Part shown: one piece after another, positions 21,051 through 27,936 of the stretch
How positions within the stretch are numbered: position 1 is the first letter of the stretch
Layout of the letters: each line of letters opens with the position of its first letter
Assembly: GCF_041052385.1 (NCBI RefSeq)
Contig: NZ_CP163439.1
Location: 5,383,001-5,447,000 of the forward strand
DNA length: 64,000 bases
Source of the DNA: Streptomyces sp. R28
Lineage (GTDB): Bacteria > Actinomycetota > Actinomycetes > Streptomycetales > Streptomycetaceae
Direction of reading: 5' to 3'
Position numbers and translations under genes: made by a program
Notes under the pieces: generated by a model
What the model saw: only the letters and a program-made list of their open reading frames with translations
What the model was told of the DNA's origin: nothing
Databases searched by the model: none

Positions 21051-22149
21051 CGACCTGCTCGCCCGGGCCCGCCTCCACCGCCGGCCCTACCCCCAAGCAG
21101 CCATAGACGCGGCGGCCGCGCGCCTGTCCACACGTGCCGCCGCCCGCCCGGATGCCACCGGCCCGACCCCGGCACGCGCCACCCCCGGGCCGCCCCCGGC
21201 CCACGCCACGCGCGGACAAACCCCGTCAGCCCCACCAGTCCCACCAGCCCTGTCGGCCACACCAGCCCCGCCGGGCCAGGCCCCGCCGACAGACGAACGC
21301 TCCGCCGCCGACGACCTGCAAACCCTCTGCGAGACGGTCATCACCCACACCGACGCCCTCACAGACCTCGAGGAATTCCTCGCCCGAGCACTGCCCGAAC
21401 CCCCCGGCGCCCGCGTTCTCGGCTGCATGCTCCAGCTCTGCGCACGGGAGGAGTCGGCCCGCATGTGGTGGCAGTACGCCGCCGGCGCCGGCGACACCGC
21501 CGCCAGCTACTGCCTCTACCTGCACCACCGGGCCCTTGGCGAGCACGGCGTCGCCGACTGGTGGCAGACACAGCACGCCCGGTACACCCGCAGCGTCCAG
21601 CCCGGCATCGCGGACCTCCAAGGCGAGGACCCCCAGGGTGACGGCCTCCAAGGCGAGGGCCCCCACGGCGCAGACCTCCAAGGCGACACCCCCCAAGTCG
21701 AGAACCCCCACGACCAGAACACCGTCGCGGCCGACGCCACCCTCCGCATCGACGACTCAGGCCCAGGCCCAGAACACGAGCCTCAGGACGAGATCAGCAC
21801 CACCCTGCGCGTCCTGCGCGCCCTCAAGCCCGACACCTCGCCCGTCCCCGACCCGGTCAACGCAGTCCTGCACTACATCCCCGCCGCCGTCGCCTACGTC
21901 GACGACGACCTGGACCTCCCCCTGCCCGACCCCGACTTCACCGACCGCATACGCGCCCTCGCCACGCCCGTGCCGACGGCCCAGGACACTCCGCGGCGCA
22001 GCCACAAGCTCGCCCCCCTGCCATCCCGCCCACGCGCCCACGACCCTGCGCGCAACCATGCTCGGAACCCCGCTCACGACACGGCCGAGAGCTCGACCGG
22101 CACCGGGCGACCGGCGTTCCACATGAAACACGGCCGCCGTTCCACGTGA
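21034..22149 (+). CDS. Hypothetical protein coupled to the ECF sigma factor
   Basis: A 371-residue protein overlapping the sigma gene by 17 bases. The N-terminus is SPIDDLLARARLHRRPYPQ, followed by a Pro/Ala-rich linker. A helical core at about 90-190 reads LGCMLQLCAREESARMWWQY and GAGDTAASYCLYLHHRALGE, which resembles Sel1/TPR-like alpha repeats. Next comes an acidic repeat region (DLQGEDPQGDGLQGEGPHGA) and a low-complexity tail. The stop codon lies inside a parS-like site at 22139-22152. I cannot name its function; coupling suggests it modulates the sigma factor or is its first target. Confidence 0.72.
   Translation: MTSPIDDLLARARLHRRPYPQAAIDAAAARLSTRAAARPDATGPTPARATPGPPPAHATRGQTPSAPPVPPALSATPAPPGQAPPTDERSAADDLQTLCETVITHTDALTDLEEFLARALPEPPGARVLGCMLQLCAREESARMWWQYAAGAGDTAASYCLYLHHRALGEHGVADWWQTQHARYTRSVQPGIADLQGEDPQGDGLQGEGPHGADLQGDTPQVENPHDQNTVAADATLRIDDSGPGPEHEPQDEISTTLRVLRALKPDTSPVPDPVNAVLHYIPAAVAYVDDDLDLPLPDPDFTDRIRALATPVPTAQDTPRRSHKLAPLPSRPRAHDPARNHARNPAHDTAESSTGTGRPAFHMKHGRRST
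22116..22129 (+). promoter_or_regulatory. Degenerate parS-like site
   Basis: GTTCCACATGAAAC matches the parS core GTTYCACGTGAAAC at 13 of 14 positions. It lies inside the 3' end of the ECF-linked gene, 23 bases before a better copy. Confidence 0.5.
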
Positions 22150-22152
22150 AAC
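22139..22152 (+). promoter_or_regulatory. parS: parS site (ParB binding)
   Basis: GTTCCACGTGAAAC matches the ParB consensus TGTTYCACGTGAAACA core exactly. The gene stop codon TGA at 22147-22149 is part of the site. Confidence 0.8.
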
Positions 22153-22209
22153 GGGCCGGGCCGGGCCGGGTCGGCTGATCGACCGGGCGTGCCCGCCGGC
22201 GCGGCCGAT

Positions 22210-22223
22210 GTTCCACGTGAAAC
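22210..22223 (+). promoter_or_regulatory. parS: parS site (ParB binding)
   Basis: GTTCCACGTGAAAC within the longer ATGTTCCACGTGAAACAT, a near-perfect 18-base palindrome. It lies in the intergenic gap, about 20 kb from oriC, where streptomycete parS sites cluster. Confidence 0.88.
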
Positions 22224-22301
22224 ATCGCCGTGGGGCGAAGGACCCTCAAGTCCCCCGCCCCACGGCGCAGTTCGATACGTCGGCCGTCACCGGCCCTCAG
22301 C

Positions 22302-23015
22302 TCACCGGCCCTCGTCGCGCCGGGCAGCCTCCTCCTCGGCCTCCTTCGCCTCGACCTCAGGATCGAGAACGGACTTGCCGCTGCCGTCCACCGAAGCGAG
22401 AGGGCTCGACTCCGGCACCTCGGTCGCGGCAGGAGGCTCGACCAACCAGTCCGGGTTGGCCTGCTTGTCCCACCACTTCCAGGCGGCGAACGCGGAACCA
22501 GCGAGAGCACCGGCAAGTGCCAGCACCTTCGCGACGCGGCCGGCCTTGGCGCGCCGCTGATGCTTGCGGACCAGCTTCTCGATCTCCTTCGGCGAGACCT
22601 GACCGCGCAGCGCGGCCAGCGCGGCGGCACCGCGCGCAGCGGCCTCGCCCCTGACGGGCGCGGCCGCGGCCACCGCCTGCTCGATCCTCGGCCGGGAATA
22701 GTCGGCGGCCTGCCGAGCCGCCTTGCGCGTACGGGCGGCCGCCTCATGAGCGGCCAGGTCGACCTTCGACGGCACATGCGAACGTGCCTGCTCCAGACGC
22801 GGCGCGACATACGCGCCGTACTGCATCAGGGCTTGCGCGCGGGCCTGCTCGGTGGCTTGCGACACCTTCGGCGCGAGCCGTACGCGTGCCTCATGCGCGT
22901 AGTGCGAGGCCCTGTCCTTGGCGGTGTCGGCGTAGGGCGCCACCACTTCCGCGGCGTGCAGCACGCTGTCCTTCGCCGAGCCGGTCGCGGCGCGCACGCT
23001 ATCGATGCGGGTCAC
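22302..23015 (-). CDS. DUF5324 family membrane-associated protein
   Basis: A 237-residue protein. It is a long Ala/Arg/Glu-rich helical, probably coiled-coil region (about 1-160, beginning MTRIDSVRAATGSAKDSVLH), then KHQRRAKAGRVAKVL and one hydrophobic segment (ALAGALAGSAFAAWKWW), ending in an acidic tail. This fits DUF5324, a Streptomyces-type family of unknown function with similarity in character to stress or apolipoprotein-like helical proteins. The GTG start at 23015 has GAGGAGGA upstream. It is on the minus strand, in the position of mycobacterial cwsA relative to ppiA; homology to CwsA is not established. Confidence 0.82.
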   Translation of the reverse strand: MTRIDSVRAATGSAKDSVLHAAEVVAPYADTAKDRASHYAHEARVRLAPKVSQATEQARAQALMQYGAYVAPRLEQARSHVPSKVDLAAHEAAARTRKAARQAADYSRPRIEQAVAAAAPVRGEAAARGAAALAALRGQVSPKEIEKLVRKHQRRAKAGRVAKVLALAGALAGSAFAAWKWWDKQANPDWLVEPPAATEVPESSPLASVDGSGKSVLDPEVEAKEAEEEAARRDEGR

Positions 23016-23340
23016 GGGATCCTCCTCCTCGGTGGCGTACGTATTTCGACTCTCCACCCTTTTACGGATCATGCCTCCCCGACCGCTTCGCAGCATGTAA
23101 AGGCAGGCATATGGGTGCGGATGGAGTCGATCGAGTGCAATAGCGGATCAATACGGGGCAACGGGAGCTTGTCGTCGACAATGCCACGGATCCCCGCCCC
23201 GCGCGCCCCGTCCCGGGGCTACTCGCGCAGATTTCTGCAAGGGATCGCCCCCGTCGTGTGCCGATGAACGACCGCCGGGGGACTGCCGCCGCCGTCCGTG
23301 CAAGGATCGGGGGTCACAAGAAGACAACGGAAGGCAGATC
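23016..23340. other. Divergent gap between the DUF5324 gene and ppiA
   Basis: 325 bases holding the upstream regions of two divergent genes. I see no gene, strong hairpin or operator in it. Confidence 0.4.
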
Positions 23341-23874
23341 GTGGCCGAGCAGCTTTACGCCACCCTGAAGACCAACCACGGCGACATCCAGGTCCGGCTC
23401 CTCCCGAACCACGCGCCGATCACGGTCAAGAACTTCGTCGAGCTCGCCACGGGCGAACGAGAGTGGACGAACCCCACCACCGGTGAGAAGTCCGCCGCCA
23501 AGCTCTACGACGGCACGGTCTTCCACCGCGTCATCAGCGGCTTCATGATCCAGGGCGGCGACCCGCTCGGCAACGGCACCGGCGGCCCCGGCTACCAGTT
23601 CCAGGACGAGTTCCACCCGGACCTCCGCTTCGACAGGCCGTACCTGCTCGCCATGGCCAACGCCGGCCCGGGCACCAACGGCTCGCAGTTCTTCCTCACC
23701 GTCTCCCCGACGACCTGGCTGAACCGCAAGCACACCATCTTCGGCGAGGTCACCGACCCCGCCAGCCAGAAGGTCATCGACGCCATCGCAACCGTCCAGA
23801 CCAACCCCCGCACCGACCGCCCGCTCAGCGACATCGTCATCGAATCGGTCGTCGTCGAGACCCGCGAAGGCTGA
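23341..23874 (+). CDS. ppiA: Cyclophilin-type peptidyl-prolyl cis-trans isomerase
   Basis: A 177-residue cytoplasmic PPIase that speeds proline isomerisation in folding proteins. The signatures are FHRVISGFMIQGGDPLGNGT (catalytic Arg), ANAGPGTNGSQFFLT and WLNRKHTIFGEV. It has no signal peptide. The GTG start follows GGAAGG. Length matches bacterial single-domain cyclophilins. The gene lies between the tRNA-Ala region and crgA as in mycobacteria (Rv0009) and is closed by a strong hairpin. Confidence 0.96.
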   Translation: MAEQLYATLKTNHGDIQVRLLPNHAPITVKNFVELATGEREWTNPTTGEKSAAKLYDGTVFHRVISGFMIQGGDPLGNGTGGPGYQFQDEFHPDLRFDRPYLLAMANAGPGTNGSQFFLTVSPTTWLNRKHTIFGEVTDPASQKVIDAIATVQTNPRTDRPLSDIVIESVVVETREG

Positions 23875-23901
23875 GTCCGACACCTCCCACAGGGAACCAA
23901 A

Positions 23902-23933
23902 CGCCCCGCTCGTCCGTAAGGATGAGCGGGGCG
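23902..23933 (+). terminator. Hairpin terminator after ppiA
   Basis: Arms 23902-23915 and 23920-23933 (14 bases each, one wobble pair) with loop GTAA. There is no U-tract, as often in Streptomyces. Confidence 0.75.
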
Positions 23934-23977
23934 ATGCATTGAGGACGTGCATCGCGCACGACGACCTAGGGGACCTC

Positions 23978-24862
23978 ATGGACCAGCCGGCAGGCAGCCC
24001 GCAGGACGCCCAGAGCCTGCCCGTCTGCTACCGCCACCCGGACCGCGAGACCGGCATCCGGTGCACCCGCTGCGACCGCCCGATCTGCCCTGACTGCATG
24101 GTCAGCGCCTCCGTCGGCTTCCAATGCCCCGACTGCGTCCGCGGCGGCTCCGGCACCGGACACGCCCCCGACGCCGCCCGCCCCCGCACCATCGCCGGCG
24201 GCACCGTCACCGCCGACCCCCGCCTCCTCACCAAGATCCTCATCGGGATCAACCTCGCGGTCTTCATCGCCGTCCAGACCAGCACCTCACTCCTGAACCA
24301 CCTCGTCCTCATCGGCACCTGGCCACCCGCCCCCTTCATCCCCACCGAAGGCGTCGCCGAAGGCGAGTGGTGGCGCCTGGTGACCTCGATGTTCACGCAC
24401 GAGGCCATCTGGCACATCGCCTTCAACATGCTCAGCCTGTGGTGGCTCGGCGGCCCCCTCGAAGCCGCCCTCGGCCGCGCCCGCTACCTCGCGCTCTACT
24501 TCTGCTCAGGCCTCGCGGGCAGCGCCCTCACCTACCTCCTGGCCGCCCCGACCAGCGCCTCGCTCGGCGCCTCCGGCGCCATCTTCGGCCTCTTCGGGGC
24601 CACTGCCGTCCTCATGCGCCGGCTCCAGTACGACATGCGGCCGATCATGGCCCTGCTGGTGATCAACCTGATCCTCACCTTCGGCTGGAACAACATCGCC
24701 TGGCAGGCCCACATCGGCGGCCTCGTCGCCGGCGTCGTCATCGGCTACGCCATGGTCCACGCCCCGCGTCAGCGCCGAACGATGGTCCAGTACGGCACCT
24801 GCGCGCTGGTCCTGGCCGTCGTCATCCTGATGACCGTGCTGAGGACGCTGCAGCTCACCTGA
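23978..24862 (+). CDS. Rhomboid family intramembrane serine protease
   Basis: A 294-residue membrane protease that cleaves substrates within the bilayer. The N-terminal zinc-binding module has CYRHPDRETGIRCTRCDRPI and CPDCMVSASVGFQCPDC (B-box-like). Six membrane helices follow, with FTHEAIWHIAFNML, the catalytic serine in GASGAIFG, and the catalytic histidine in WQAHIGGLVAG. ATG 23978 has AGGGGA just upstream, so I reject the longer frame starting at 23939. This is the ortholog position of mycobacterial Rv0110-type and streptomycete rhomboids next to crgA. Substrate unknown. Confidence 0.93.
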   Translation: MDQPAGSPQDAQSLPVCYRHPDRETGIRCTRCDRPICPDCMVSASVGFQCPDCVRGGSGTGHAPDAARPRTIAGGTVTADPRLLTKILIGINLAVFIAVQTSTSLLNHLVLIGTWPPAPFIPTEGVAEGEWWRLVTSMFTHEAIWHIAFNMLSLWWLGGPLEAALGRARYLALYFCSGLAGSALTYLLAAPTSASLGASGAIFGLFGATAVLMRRLQYDMRPIMALLVINLILTFGWNNIAWQAHIGGLVAGVVIGYAMVHAPRQRRTMVQYGTCALVLAVVILMTVLRTLQLT

Positions 24863-24892
24863 GCGCGGCCTTCATCCACGTGAGCCCCGCTG

Positions 24893-25103
24893 TTGTCCAC
24901 AGCGGGTGGCGGATCTTGTGCACATTGTGCGGGAACAACTGTGCCCCCTGTCACTGACCCGTGTTTCTGCAGGTCAGGCAGGGGGCGAACAAGTTTTCGG
25001 TCGACAGGGTTGACCGGTAGTTCCGTCACACCGGCGTCAACGGCCGACGGGTTATCCACAGATCGTCTTTCTTTTGCACACTGTGGAAAACGGCTGTGGA
25101 TAA
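24893..25103. promoter_or_regulatory. Secondary DnaA-box cluster between rhomboid gene and crgA
   Basis: The 312-base gap carries three exact DnaA boxes, TTGTCCACA 24893-24901, TTATCCACA 25052-25060 and TGTGGATAA 25095-25103. Weaker ones are TTGTGCACA 24916-24924, TTTTGCACA 25072-25080 and TGTGGAAAA 25082-25090. It is about 23 kb from oriC. Secondary DnaA-box clusters that titrate DnaA are known in S. coelicolor near oriC; this looks like one of them. Confidence 0.75.
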
Positions 25104-25174
25104 CTTAGCGGATAGTCCTGGGCAGAGCTGTGTTCACCGCGAAGTGGCGGCCGCTTCGACTGCCGTTTCGACCG

Positions 25175-25429
25175 CTACTTCCACTGGGTGGAGACGCCGA
25201 ATCCGGCGGCGATGAAGCCGAAGCCCACCACGATGTTCCAGTTGCCCAGCGCGTCGAGGGGCAGTGAACCGTCGGTCACATAGAAGACGACGATCCAGGC
25301 GAGGCCGATGAGGAACATGGCCAGCATCACGGGCGCTACCCATGCACGGCTGTTCAGTTTGATGGCGGTCGCCTGCTTCGACGGCGGCGGCGTGTAGTCG
25401 GCCTTCTTGCGGATACGTGACTTCGGCAC
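25175..25429 (-). CDS. crgA: Cell division inhibitor CrgA
   Basis: An 84-residue membrane protein starting MPKSRIRKKADYTPPP. It has two membrane helices, about residues 31-51 (PVMLAMFLIGLAWIVVFYV) and 63-80 (WNIVVGFGFIAAGFGVS). CrgA delays FtsZ ring assembly in Streptomyces aerial hyphae and in mycobacteria recruits divisome and peptidoglycan enzymes. The GTG start at 25429 gives the family-typical length; in-frame codons upstream are not conserved. It is divergent from the DUF881 gene and adjacent to the DnaA-box cluster. Confidence 0.95.
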   Translation of the reverse strand: MPKSRIRKKADYTPPPSKQATAIKLNSRAWVAPVMLAMFLIGLAWIVVFYVTDGSLPLDALGNWNIVVGFGFIAAGFGVSTQWK

Positions 25430-25570
25430 GAGGGTCTCTCCTGTCGATGCGCTGCGTGGCCGCGCAGGGAACTGTGGCTGGCTCGGGGCAGCGTACAAGG
25501 GGACTCTGATTGCTCCCCCGGGCGTCCGTTAGCGTAGTGCTTCCGCGGCGCCGAAGGAGATAAGGGTACG

Positions 25571-26353
25571 TTGAGCAATTCTGCCGACTCCCCCGGGTCA
25601 GGATCCAGCCCTGTCCGCCGCCGCTTCCGCTTCCGGCCGGTACGGGCGCTGACCGCGGCTGTCTTCGCTCTCGCGGGGCTCATTTTCTTCACCAGCTTCA
25701 ATACGGCCAAAGGCACCGATATCCGTACGGACGCCTCGCTGCTGAAGCTTTCGGACCTCATTCAGGAGCGCAGCCACGAGAACGGTCAGCTCAACGAGTC
25801 GAACGCGGCTCTGCGGGACGATGTGGAGGCGCTGGCCGAGCGGGACGACGGCAGTACCAAGGCCGAGGACGACAAGCTGGCGGCGCTGGAGCAGCGCGCG
25901 GGGACGCAGAAGCTGACGGGCGAGGCGATCACGGTCACGCTCAATGACGCGCCGCCGGACGCGACGGCCAAGCTGCCGGGTTATCCGGAGCCGCAGCCGG
26001 ATTACCTGGTGATTCATCAGCAGGATCTCCAGGCCGTGGTCAACGCGCTGTGGCAGAGCGGTGCCAAGGGCATCAAGGTCATGGATCAGCGGCTGATCTC
26101 CACCAGTGCGGTGCGCTGTGTGGGCAACACCCTGATCCTTCAGGGCCGGGTCTATTCGCCGCCGTACAAGATCACGGCGGTTGGTGATCCGGAGGGGATG
26201 CAGAAGGCGCTCGCGGCTTCGCCGGCGATCCAGAACTACATGGTGTACGTCAATGTCTACGGTCTCGGCTGGAAAGTCACCGAGGACGGGACGGTGACTC
26301 TTCCGGGCTACTCGGGCACAGTGGATCTGCAGTACGCCAAGCCCGTGGAGTGA
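25571..26353 (+). CDS. DUF881 family protein
   Basis: A 260-residue protein with a basic N-terminus, one membrane helix (about 27-45, ALTAAVFALAGLIFFTSF), a coiled-coil (about 60-110) and a DUF881 extracytoplasmic domain (about 115-255, including GEAITVTLNDAP and VNALWQSGAKGIKVMDQRL). The family is a division-linked neighbour of crgA and pabA (Rv0012 in mycobacteria). Starts at TTG with GGAGATAAGGG upstream. It is first in a rightward group leading to the sortases. No enzymatic motif is seen; DUF881 resembles YlxW/YlxX proteins near division genes. Confidence 0.9.
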   Translation: MSNSADSPGSGSSPVRRRFRFRPVRALTAAVFALAGLIFFTSFNTAKGTDIRTDASLLKLSDLIQERSHENGQLNESNAALRDDVEALAERDDGSTKAEDDKLAALEQRAGTQKLTGEAITVTLNDAPPDATAKLPGYPEPQPDYLVIHQQDLQAVVNALWQSGAKGIKVMDQRLISTSAVRCVGNTLILQGRVYSPPYKITAVGDPEGMQKALAASPAIQNYMVYVNVYGLGWKVTEDGTVTLPGYSGTVDLQYAKPVE

Positions 26354-26372
26354 GCCTTCTCTGGAGCTGCCG

Positions 26373-27086
26373 GTGCGTGTTGTCGTCAGGACCGTCAGCG
26401 AGCTGTGCATCACGGTCGGCACGGTGATCGTTCTGTTCGTCGTCTATGTGCTGTTCTGGACGGGCGTGAAGGCCGACAACGTCATGGCCGATCAGATCGA
26501 TCAGTTACAGGAGCAGTGGGCGCACGGGGCGGTGCGTCCGTCGGCCGCGGCACCCGGCAGCACCGTGAGTCCGAGTGAGAGTTCGCAGGCGAGTCTGCCG
26601 AAGCCCGTCCCGTACACCGCGGACAGGCCTTTCGCGATCATGTACATCCCGCGTCTTGGTTTCACGTGGAACAAGCCGGTTCTCGAAGGCACCGCCACCA
26701 GGACTCTCAAGAAGGGGCTCGGTCACTACGCGAACACCGCCCAGCTCGGGCAGAAGGGCAACTTCTCGGTGGCCGGCCACCGGCGTACGTACGGCGATCC
26801 CTTCAAGGACTTCCCCAGGCTGCGCCCAGGCGACGCGGTGGTGCTGACGGACGGGACGACTTGGTTCACGTATCGGATCGACAAAGGCCCCTACAAAACC
26901 CTTCCTACGGACATTGAGGTGATCGACCCTGTGCCACGTAAGTCGGGGTATACGCGTGAGGGCCGCTATCTGACCCTGACCACGTGTGATCCGGAGTGGG
27001 GGCACAGCCACCGGCTGATCGTGTGGGCGCACCTGGATTCCACCCAGCCTGTGGAGGCCGGGAAACCGGGGGCGTTGCGCCGTTAG
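26373..27086 (+). CDS. Class E sortase (first of three)
   Basis: A 237-residue membrane transpeptidase. The N-terminal anchor is VGTVIVLFVVYVLFWTGVKA. The sortase barrel has catalytic His in SVAGHRRTYGDPF, Cys in LTLTTCDPEW and Arg in HRLIVWAHL. Class E sortases in high-GC Gram-positives recognise LAXTG-type signals and attach proteins such as chaplins to peptidoglycan. The codons for GFTWN contain a parS-like sequence (26659-26672). The GTG start lies 19 bases after the DUF881 stop. It precedes the small membrane-protein gene and pabA. Confidence 0.92.
   Translation: MRVVVRTVSELCITVGTVIVLFVVYVLFWTGVKADNVMADQIDQLQEQWAHGAVRPSAAAPGSTVSPSESSQASLPKPVPYTADRPFAIMYIPRLGFTWNKPVLEGTATRTLKKGLGHYANTAQLGQKGNFSVAGHRRTYGDPFKDFPRLRPGDAVVLTDGTTWFTYRIDKGPYKTLPTDIEVIDPVPRKSGYTREGRYLTLTTCDPEWGHSHRLIVWAHLDSTQPVEAGKPGALRR
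26659..26672 (-). promoter_or_regulatory. parS: Intragenic parS-like site
   Basis: GTTTCACGTGGAAC is the exact reverse complement of the GTTCCACGTGAAAC sites at 22139 and 22210. It lies within the first sortase gene, about 25 kb from oriC. Confidence 0.72.
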
Positions 27087-27139
27087 TCTGTTGGCGGTAC
27101 GGCGTGAGTCTGGTGCCGTGGTGCGACGGAAGGGACGGC

Positions 27140-27301
27140 ATGTACGGCTGGATCTGGCGGCATCTGCCGGGGAATGCGTGGGTGAGGGCGCTGATCTCGC
27201 TCGCTCTGGTCGTGGCCGTGGTCTACGTCCTGTTCAACTTCGTCTTCCCGTGGGCCGAACCGCTGCTGCCCTTCAACGATGTGACGGTGGACAACCAGTG
27301 A
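27140..27301 (+). CDS. Small single-pass membrane protein
   Basis: A 53-residue protein, MYGWIWRHLPGNAWVRALIS, with one hydrophobic helix (LISLALVVAVVYVLFNFVFP) and a short exterior tail ending NDVTVDNQ. AGGGACGG lies before the ATG. Its stop overlaps the GTG start of pabA (GTGA), so the two are coupled. The same type of small protein precedes pabA in other Streptomyces to my knowledge; no function is known. Confidence 0.8.
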   Translation: MYGWIWRHLPGNAWVRALISLALVVAVVYVLFNFVFPWAEPLLPFNDVTVDNQ

Positions 27302-27936
27302 GCGCGCGCATTCTCGTCGTCGACAACTACGACAGCTTCGTCTTCAACCTGGTCCAGTACCTGTACCAGCTGGGTGCCGAGTGCGAGGTGCTGCGCAACG
27401 ACGAGGTGTCGACGGCGCACGCCCAGGACGGCTTCGACGGTGTGCTGCTGTCGCCGGGTCCGGGTACGCCGGAGGAGGCCGGGGTCTGCATCGAGATGGT
27501 GCGCCACTGTGCCGCGACGGGGGTGCCGGTCTTCGGCGTGTGTCTCGGTATGCAGTCGATGCAGGTGGCGTACGGCGGTGTGGTGGACCGTGCGCCGGAG
27601 TTGCTGCACGGCAAGACCTCGCTGGTCGAGCATGAGGGCAAGGGCGTCTTCGCGGGCCTGCCGACGCCCTTCACGGCGACCCGCTACCACTCCCTCGCGG
27701 CCGAGCCGGAGACGGTGCCGGCCGAGCTGGAGGTGACCGCGCGTACGCACGACGGCATCATCATGGGCCTCCGGCATCGTGAACTGCGGGTCGAGGGTGT
27801 GCAGTTCCACCCTGAGTCGGTGTTGACCGAGCACGGGCACCGGATGCTGGCCAACTGGCTGGTGGAGTGCGGCGACCAGGGTGCGGTGGCGAGGTCGGCG
27901 GGGCTCGCCCCGGTGGTGGGCAGGGCCACGGCGTGA
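27298..27936 (+). CDS. pabA: Glutamine amidotransferase subunit, aminodeoxychorismate/anthranilate synthase component II
   Basis: A 212-residue class I glutaminase that supplies ammonia to the chorismate-utilising partner. It begins MSARILVVDNYDSFVFNLVQ. It has the oxyanion motif LLSPGPGTPEEAG, nucleophile Cys in GVCLGMQSMQ, and His-Glu in VQFHPESVLT. The partner subunit is not in this window. The conserved location between DUF881/crgA and pknB matches mycobacterial Rv0013 (trpG/pabA). Sequence alone does not separate folate from tryptophan use. It overlaps both neighbours by four bases. Confidence 0.92.
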   Translation: MSARILVVDNYDSFVFNLVQYLYQLGAECEVLRNDEVSTAHAQDGFDGVLLSPGPGTPEEAGVCIEMVRHCAATGVPVFGVCLGMQSMQVAYGGVVDRAPELLHGKTSLVEHEGKGVFAGLPTPFTATRYHSLAAEPETVPAELEVTARTHDGIIMGLRHRELRVEGVQFHPESVLTEHGHRMLANWLVECGDQGAVARSAGLAPVVGRATA

